From the NCBI GenBank assembly GCA_017654935.2, contig CM065698.1, positions 50,639,932 through 50,703,931 of the forward strand: DNA of 64,000 nucleotides, given 5' to 3'. A program made the translations under genes and the position numbers. This stretch comes from Phymorhynchus buccinoides (taxonomy: Eukaryota; Mollusca; Gastropoda; Neogastropoda; Raphitomidae). Below, in pieces: positions 1 through 64,000 of the stretch. How positions within the stretch are numbered: position 1 is the first letter of the stretch; each line of letters opens with the position of its first letter. The notes beneath the pieces are model-generated. The model saw only the letters and a list, made by a program, of their open reading frames with translations. It was not told the origin of the DNA and searched no databases.

Positions 1-138
1 CTCTCGCCACACACACACACACACACACACACACTGCCGCATGTCTGTGCCTGTGTCTGTGTGTGACACTGACATATGCATGTGATATTGTATGCTGTAT
101 GGATGAACCTATTTTCTCCTGTTTCTCTGTGATTCCAG

Positions 139-58507
<58,369 letters not shown>

Positions 58508-58637
58508 AAGGTCATCACCAATTGTTGGTTATCGTCGTGTCTTTGACAAGATCCGATGTTTTCAGGTGTATTTATAGTGTCCGTCCTGAACGTTTCTGTT
58601 TTTTGGTGGGGTTTTTTCGTTTTATTATCAGTATGTT

Positions 58638-58776
58638 GTTTATGGTCACAATCCACGTCGTCGTATTTTTCGTTCTTTCCCCATGGCAACACAGTGATGT
58701 GCAAGTTGTATTAAAGCTAGTGTATCACTGTGTTGCCATGGGGAAGTTGAAAAATAGCGACGTGTGTTGTGACCAT
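58638..58776. mobile_element. hairpin MITE in NPHP4 3' UTR
   Basis: Left arm ATGGTCACAATCCACGTCGT, TTCCCCATGGCAACACAGTG; right arm CACTGTGTTGCCATGGGGAA, GTGTGTTGTGACCATT. About 55-base arms with a loop of about 25 bases. In the mRNA it would form a long stem. Confidence 0.85.
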
Positions 58777-60828
58777 TACTGGTATGTGTATTTGGGTGAA
58801 AGTGACTCTTCCAGTCCTGTCTCAACAGCAGTGCAGGGTCCCAAACTCTCTTATGACCGCCAGCCATGATATATTAATTTCCGTCCAGTTGTTAAACGTA
58901 TTTTGTCTTGTTTGGCTTCTGTGTGTGCATAGTGGATGTAGTCGGTGGTATGGCAGTCACAGTAGCATGAGACTTTCTGATTATTCTAGATCAGTTCCTT
59001 TCCCCAAGTTAAAGGCATTTCCTTGTCGGTTATCTTCAGTTTGAGTGCCCTCTTTGTTTAACTGTGTGGAGGTGATTGCAGACTCATGACAAAATAACAG
59101 GTCACAATATCATTGGGAAACCTTCATACATAGAGCAAGGGTGTCACGTTTCAGAGCAAGGGGCTCTATTCTTATTCTTGTTAACTAAATTTAGTTAACT
59201 GGCATAAACAATTTTCGCTTCTCCAGCAAAAGAAAAGTCGGTTAACTGTCATTTAACAGTTAAGTGGAATTTTATCAAAAAAAACCAACTCGTTAACTGG
59301 TTTTTGTAGCATGAAATCCCATTGGATACTGCAGATCAGGATCTTTTCGATCGTCAGCCATGTTGGCAGATAAGGGTCAGAGTCGATGACACTTGACACG
59401 CGAATCGTTAATGAAAACGCCGACCAATTACATTGCGTGTTACAAGACCTTCAGAAAGTAATCCCTATCAGACGCAAAAGCCACTTAATAGTTATGTGAT
59501 GTTTCGAAATGTCAGTTAACTAATTAACTGGCATAAGCAATTTACGTTTCCAGTCAAATCAAATTTGAGCCCCATAATTTTAAGCAGTTAAGTTCAGCAG
59601 CTGTTTTTTGCCTGAGGTTTTCATAGGATATAAAAAATATAGATTTCCTAAATCCAATACCAAACGTTTTGTTGGATTTTTTTTTTTTTTTTTTTTTTTA
59701 CAAGGTTTTGTCTCGGCATTTATTTATAATTATTGTCTCAAAATAATCAGTATCCTTTTGACATTTATAGTGTTTTGTCCATGCAAATTCATTAATATTT
59801 TTTTTAAACGTTTACTTGTTTGTTTCATAATGTATTTATTCATTTAGTAATTTATTTATTTGTCTTGAATTCTTAACTAGATAGAATTCTTAACGAAAGT
59901 ATGTGTGATGTCTCTTTCAAAGAAACAATGGATCTGCCATCTAGCCAAAATGACTGTGATAAAGGAGCGAAGGGATGTTATCAATGGGTTTTTTTTATAT
60001 AGTGTTTTAATATTTTTAGTTGTGATTTGATCAATGACTGGATTCGTTTGTCACTGGCATTTCCTTCTATATGTTATTCTTTCTTTAATGTCATTATGTT
60101 GTGACGTCTGTGACAGTTTGTCGTTTGAGATGACAAAGTTGAAGTGCATGTTGTTTTGTTCATGTTAGATGATACACTGTTTACAAACTATTGTAGCAGT
60201 TGTTGGGATAAAACTGTTGACCAGTTAGCTATGCAAGGGATTCCAGTTATAACTGCTCTTCACTGGGATCTACATACATTGAGAGTTTTGGTGTCTGTTA
60301 TTTATCACTTGTGATAGAAAGTGTATTTAGTGTCGGTGAAATTTAAAAAAAAATTGTATCTCAATTTTGGTAGTTTTGAGAAAAATGAAAAAAAACTTTT
60401 AAAAATTAACTGCATTGACCACAATTGATTAACTATGATGAGTATGTTGTTCAAGACATTGCGAGTTTAGTTCAGCATTTTGTTAGAATTACTTCTTTCT
60501 TTTTTTAATATTTGAAAAGAACGAAGATACGAGGTTTTTGTCCTTAACTAGATCTGAATTTGGGACTTACAAGTTTTTCTTCCATTTACACAACCTCAGA
60601 TAGAAAGTCGTTAGAGATATGAGCTTTTGGTGGAAGGTGGCAGGAAAAATCTGAGAGCTGACTATGTATCTAACTAAAAAAACCGAGATACGAGGTTTTT
60701 GAATTTCACCGATGATGCGTTTTTTAAGTTGGGTTAACTGGATGATGATATGTATTTCTTCTGTGTTTCTATATGTAACACCAGTAGAGCAATTGACATA
60801 TCAACAATGTTGTGATATTTATCATATT

Positions 60829-61005
60829 ACCGTACTTTACAGACTATAAGGCCGTCCTTTGTTCACCCAGGTTAAGTAAAACCTGTGCATCTTATAAAAT
60901 GATGAACAAAATAGTAAGAAACTATAATAACAAAATCTGACTTTGGTGTAAAATGTGGGGCTGCACCTTATAATAATGCGCCTTATAGTCCTTAAAATAC
61001 AGTAT
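60829..61005. mobile_element. MITE, GACTATAAGGC family, complete copy
   Basis: Ends TTACCGTACTTTACAGACTA (left) and GCCTTATAGTCCTTAAAATA (right) are inverted repeats. Other copies or fragments: 5214-5385, 9486-9566, 22503-22905 (several, amplified), 26228-26380, 32616-32700 and 63801-63974. This is the commonest dispersed repeat in the window. Confidence 0.8.
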
Positions 61006-61057
61006 ATGAATTATTTCTGTTTTTGTATATTAATGTTGTGTATGCTTAATACATTCC

Positions 61058-61063
61058 AATAAA
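61058..61063 (+). terminator. candidate poly(A) signal AATAAA of NPHP4
   Basis: Canonical hexamer in a run of A, with a GT/T-rich region 20-50 bases downstream. It is the first hexamer after the stop with such a context. Confidence 0.55.
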
Positions 61064-61929
61064 AAAAAAAATCTTAACATATGGTCCTTTGTGCTTGGAT
61101 ATTTTGTTTTATTACATGTGTGTGCACACACACACACACACACACTATCATGACCATTCGTATCCCATGCAATCAACATATTGAGATGTTCTTTTTCACA
61201 CACACTCCGAACCTCAAACACACACACAACACTCTTCAAAACACACACAAAGGTTATCCATATGTCATGTGTGCGCGCGCGTGTGTGTGTGTGTGTTTTG
61301 TTGGGGGGTGTGTGTGTGTGTGTGTTTGACCTCAATTTCGTATCCCATGCAATCAACATATTGAGATGCAAGCAAATCACAAGCAAAATCACTTCCTATG
61401 TATAGCATGTATTTGTACAAAGTTCAGTATAACACAAATCACAGGCAGCCAAAGAAATCTACATTACCAGATATATATTACCTATGCTTTCTTGTAGGTT
61501 TTTTTTCTTTCTTTTCTTTTTTGATCTAATCTAATTTTTTTTTAAATGTACACCACAAAATGGACTGAATCAGCATTTAGACATCGTTTCTATGGCAATA
61601 GCAATAAGCAGCATTGTTTCTGCATTTCTTTTTCCATCAAAAGTCATTTTCTTATTAGCTACGAGTTAACCGATTTCAGTTCTTGTCGTTCATTTAACAT
61701 GAAATAACATCAGCAGTTGTAGTCACAATAAAACCAGCTAAAAACTGTTTAACACAACGTAAAGATTGTATAGTATGAACTCACAGTCCAAGAGTAAAAA
61801 TTTTTAAAAAAATGCACTGTACAGATCACATAATAACATAGATCCCAAGCTTTTCTGCTTCAAACTCTCAGATACTTCTTTAAAAGAAAACGACATCACA
61901 TTCTCCTGGAGAGGAGGGGAGGAGAGTAT

Positions 61930-62092
61930 TAAAGTGGAACCTCAGTATTGCGACCATCCTTCAGACTGGCCAGAACTGTCGGTAATTGTCAGGTGGCCGC
62001 TATCCTGAAGACTCTTAGTAATGAATAAGGGAAGAGACTGAGTAAAACTGCCTGGATGACTGAGGTGCCCGTTAAGTGCAGTTCACCTGTAT
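61930..62092. mobile_element. MITE, GGAACCTCAGT family (second copy)
   Basis: AAGTGGAACCTCAGTATTGC, internal TGGCCGCTATCCTGAAGACT, right CTGAGGTGCCCGTTAAGTGC. About 80% like the copy at 39124. Confidence 0.75.
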
Positions 62093-62340
62093 TTCAGTTT
62101 TTCATTGTAAAATCAGAAACCGTTTTGTCATACCCTAGTTTAACACCCCCCTTTCCCATCCTCTATATTGCCCTTTCATTCCCCACACCCGCTCTTTCTT
62201 TAACTCGTTTTTCGCCATCAGCCAACTGTCCGCCCACCCCTGTATTTCTTGAAATAAAATAGTTATGGTGGTGGTGGTATACTACTTGTTGTCCTCATTC
62301 TGATGCGTTTTCTGCACTCCTAATTCATTCCATGAAGTCA

Positions 62341-62457
62341 TGCTTGAAAGACCCACCACACCGATGTGGATTGTCCCTCTCTTGCTCAGAAGATTTCTTA
62401 CCAGGGAGAGAAGGAAAACACGCTGATTTTCACACACTGGCGTGGTGGGTTTTGAAA
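62341..62457. mobile_element. MITE, AAAGACCCACCA family
   Basis: Left TGAAAGACCCACCACACCGA, right CACTGGCGTGGTGGGTTTTG, internal GATTTCTTACCAGGGAGAGA as in the other copies. Confidence 0.75.
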
Positions 62458-62964
62458 CCTTTTCTGGCATCTCCCCCCTACCATTCCCATTATCTGTTTG
62501 CTGTTTTAACCCAGCCCCCGTCTCTCTCTTTTTCATTCTTTCAATAATGTATTTTGTGGTGAGACTGGCCTTTTTTAAATGCCATCTTTTTCTTTTTGTT
62601 TGTCAGGATATTAAACAGACATTACATACATAAATCTGACTTCTGCCATCTCAACATCACTCCCCAGTGATTCCTGTCTTTTCCCTCATTCATTCTCTCC
62701 TTCCACACACATCATCCCCCCCCCCCCCACCCACCCCACTCCCCCCCCCCCCCTCAATGAATACATTTTTAAATAGTAATTTGTTTCTTTGTTTCTTATC
62801 CTCATTCTGTTGGTATTTGTGATCCTTTTCGTTTTGCGAGCATTTTGAAACTTTGTTTCTTTTTTCAAACACAAATGACAATGATGAAGCTGCTTCATCA
62901 CCTTTCCTTTTTCTGTTTGTGTTTCTGGGCCTTTTTCGCTTCCTGTTTTTCCCCCCTTCTTTCA

Positions 62965-63238
62965 ATAGGAATGTCGACGGTTTAGCTGCATTCTTTCTTT
63001 CCTTCTTTCTGTTCGTGTTTATTGGCCTTGTTCACTCCATGTTTTCCCCTTCTTTCAATAGGAATGTCGACGGTTTAGCTGCATCCTTTCTTTCCTTCTT
63101 TCTGTTCGTGTTTATTGGCCTTGTTCACTCCATGTTTTCCCCTTCTTTCAATAGGAATGTCGACGGTTTAGCTGCATCCTTTCTTTCCTTCTTTCTGTTC
63201 GTGTTTATTGGCCTTGTTCACTGCATGTTTTCCCCTTC
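62965..63238 (+). repeat. 94-bp tandem repeat, three copies
   Basis: TTCAATAGGAATGTCGACGG, TTTAGCTGCATCCTTTCTTT, CTTCTTTCTGTTCGTGTTTA, TTGGCCTTGTTCACTCCATG. A related GTCAATGATGGTTTAGCTGCC occurs at 63488, just before the minus-strand stop. Confidence 0.92.
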
Positions 63239-63239
63239 G

Positions 63240-63479
63240 TTAAAGACCCACCACGCCCATGTGTGAAAATCTGAATCAGCATTTTAACGTGTTTTCCCTC
63301 TCGCTGGTAAGAAGTCTTAAAGACCCCTCACGTCACGTGTCACATTCCATCCAGATTTCTTACCAGCTATAAGAAGGAAAACACGTGAAAACCGTGATTT
63401 TGACACATGACATGGTGGGTCTTTAAGAAATATTCCGAGCAAGAGAGGGAAAATACACATCGTCGTAGTGGGTCTTTAG
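63240..63479. mobile_element. TTAA MITE (AAAGACCCACCA family) with a second copy nested inside
   Basis: Outer ends TTAAAGACCCACCACGCCCA and (right) GTCGTAGTGGGTCTTTA. It is interrupted at TTAA (63317-63320) by an element of the same family whose other TTAA is at 63423-63426 (ends AGACCCCTCACGTCACGTGT and GACACATGACATGGTGGGTC). The outer sequence joins as GGTAAGAAGTC/TTAA/GAAATATTCCG. Confidence 0.8.
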
Positions 63480-63511
63480 GTAAAAAATGTCAATGATGGT
63501 TTAGCTGCCCT

Positions 63512-63701
63512 TTATTTCTTGCCGTCCTTCTTTTTCTGCGCCTTTTCACGGGCGTTGGAGAGGTCATACTTGAAGCCTTCCTTGCGGGCCGCCGACTCCC
63601 TCTTCTGCACCGTCTTCATGACCTTGGCCTGCAGCTCGTTGCGCGTGAAAGGTCGCATCTCGTCCTCGCTGGCCTCGCTGCCGTCGCTCTCGTATTCGTC
63701 T
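63512..63701 (-). CDS. terminal exon of an unrecognised minus-strand gene
   Basis: On the minus strand, CCTTCAG at 63707-63702 precedes an exon that reads DEYESDGSEASEDEMRPFTR, KVMKTVQKRESAARKEGFKY and ends EKAQKKKDGKK before TAA at 63514-63512. Phase 2 in. An acidic Ser/Glu/Asp stretch is followed by a highly basic helical C terminus, as in many nuclear or nucleolar proteins; I do not recognise the family. GC-rich coding sequence stands out against AT-rich surroundings. TTTATT at 63510-63515 overlaps the stop and is AATAAA on the minus strand. The gene converges with NPHP4. Confidence 0.75.
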
Positions 63702-63800
63702 CTGAAGGGCACAGGGGGGGAAAGAAAGGCAGAATGAAACAAATTAACAAGTAAGGAAAGGTAACAAACGTTCGCAACTTTTGTGGCCAATTTTCAACTA

Positions 63801-63974
63801 CCGTATTGTTCGTCCTATAAGGCAATACTTTTCCCCCAGAGTTAAACCCCTGCGCCTTATATTATGACTACTAAAATAGTAAGAAAATATAGGAACAAAA
63901 TTTAATTTTTGTGTGTAAATTTTGGGGTTGCGTCTTGTAACCAGGTGCACGTTACAGCCCAAAAAGTATGGTAT
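63801..63974. mobile_element. MITE, GACTATAAGGC family
   Basis: Starts TACCGTATTGTTCGTCCTAT, contains CCCTGCGCCTTATATTATGA and ends CCCAAAAAGTATGGTA. It lies in the intron upstream of the minus-strand exon. Confidence 0.75.
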
Positions 63975-64000
63975 ATGTTTCAGTTTTGGCCAGCCCATTG

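Larger units (their letters stand above)
58508..61080 (+). other. NPHP4: NPHP4 probable 3' UTR, 2.6 kb
   Basis: No coding exon is visible after the stop. The best poly(A) signal is AATAAA at 61058-61063, followed by GT-rich sequence (GGTCCTTTGTGCTTGG). The stretch is AT-rich and holds a hairpin MITE (58638-58776), a repeat rich in GTTAACTGGCATAA (about 59160-59575) and an ACTATAAGGC-type MITE (60829-61005). Earlier polyadenylation is possible. Confidence 0.6.
61081..63511. other. intergenic or 3' UTR region between convergent genes
   Basis: Includes CA/TG repeats (61120-61325) with an imperfect duplication of TCGTATCCCATGCAATCAAC (61160, 61337), MITEs at 61930, 62341 and 63240, poly-C tracts at 62717-62753, and a 94-bp tandem repeat (GAATGTCGACGGTTTAGCTG, three copies, 62970-63235). 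Part is probably the 3' UTR of the minus-strand gene. Confidence 0.65.

Overview
The window is animal nuclear DNA with no prokaryotic features. It has intron-split genes with GT/AG junctions, very many CA/TG, GAT and poly-G tracts, minisatellites, small foldback (MITE-like) transposons, tRNA-like SINE heads and non-LTR retrotransposon remnants. The repeat style and the size of the protein fit a marine invertebrate, probably a mollusc. The species is an inference and I cannot name it.

Almost the whole window (139-58507, + strand) is one gene, nephrocystin-4 (NPHP4), a scaffold of the ciliary transition zone. I resolve 29 exons. All junctions are GT/AG and every codon phase agrees across introns. 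The join is 4608 nt (1535 residues plus stop), or 1510 residues without the optional 75-nt exon at 22935-23009. The first exon or exons lie upstream of the window; by my recollection of vertebrate NPHP4 about 45 N-terminal residues are missing. The stop is at 58505-58507, followed by a long 3' UTR with an AATAAA at 61058. On the minus strand, 63512-63701 is the terminal coding exon of a second gene that I do not recognise, so the two genes converge.

The introns are the unusual part. At 11 exons the 3' end of the intron plus the start of the exon has been tandemly duplicated, from 3 to about 30 copies. Each array carries full or partial copies of the splice acceptor, and the last copy runs into the intact exon: 6968-7785, 10943-14789, 19823-20989, 23140-23552, 26700-27664, 29794-30175, 34220-35584, 39570-40550, 41440-42162, 45234-47218 and 47416-51899. 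At 8 exons the exon end plus the donor is duplicated instead: 9765-10300, 22328-22660, 37570-37988, 40339-40709, 42060-42322, 47062-47341, 52657-53386 and 55663-56641.

Several transposons have also been inflated into minisatellites. The clearest is 14821-19488, where a roughly 160-bp MITE carries 36 copies of a 44-bp unit in its left arm and about 175 copies of a 17-bp unit in its right arm. Other insertions are a 1198-bp solo LTR (45369-46566), an L1-like retrotransposon 3' fragment (3143-4024, minus), another non-LTR 3' end turned into a 56-bp satellite (30243-31330), TTAA-targeting MITEs, and a pair of abutting perfect palindromes (52201-52314).
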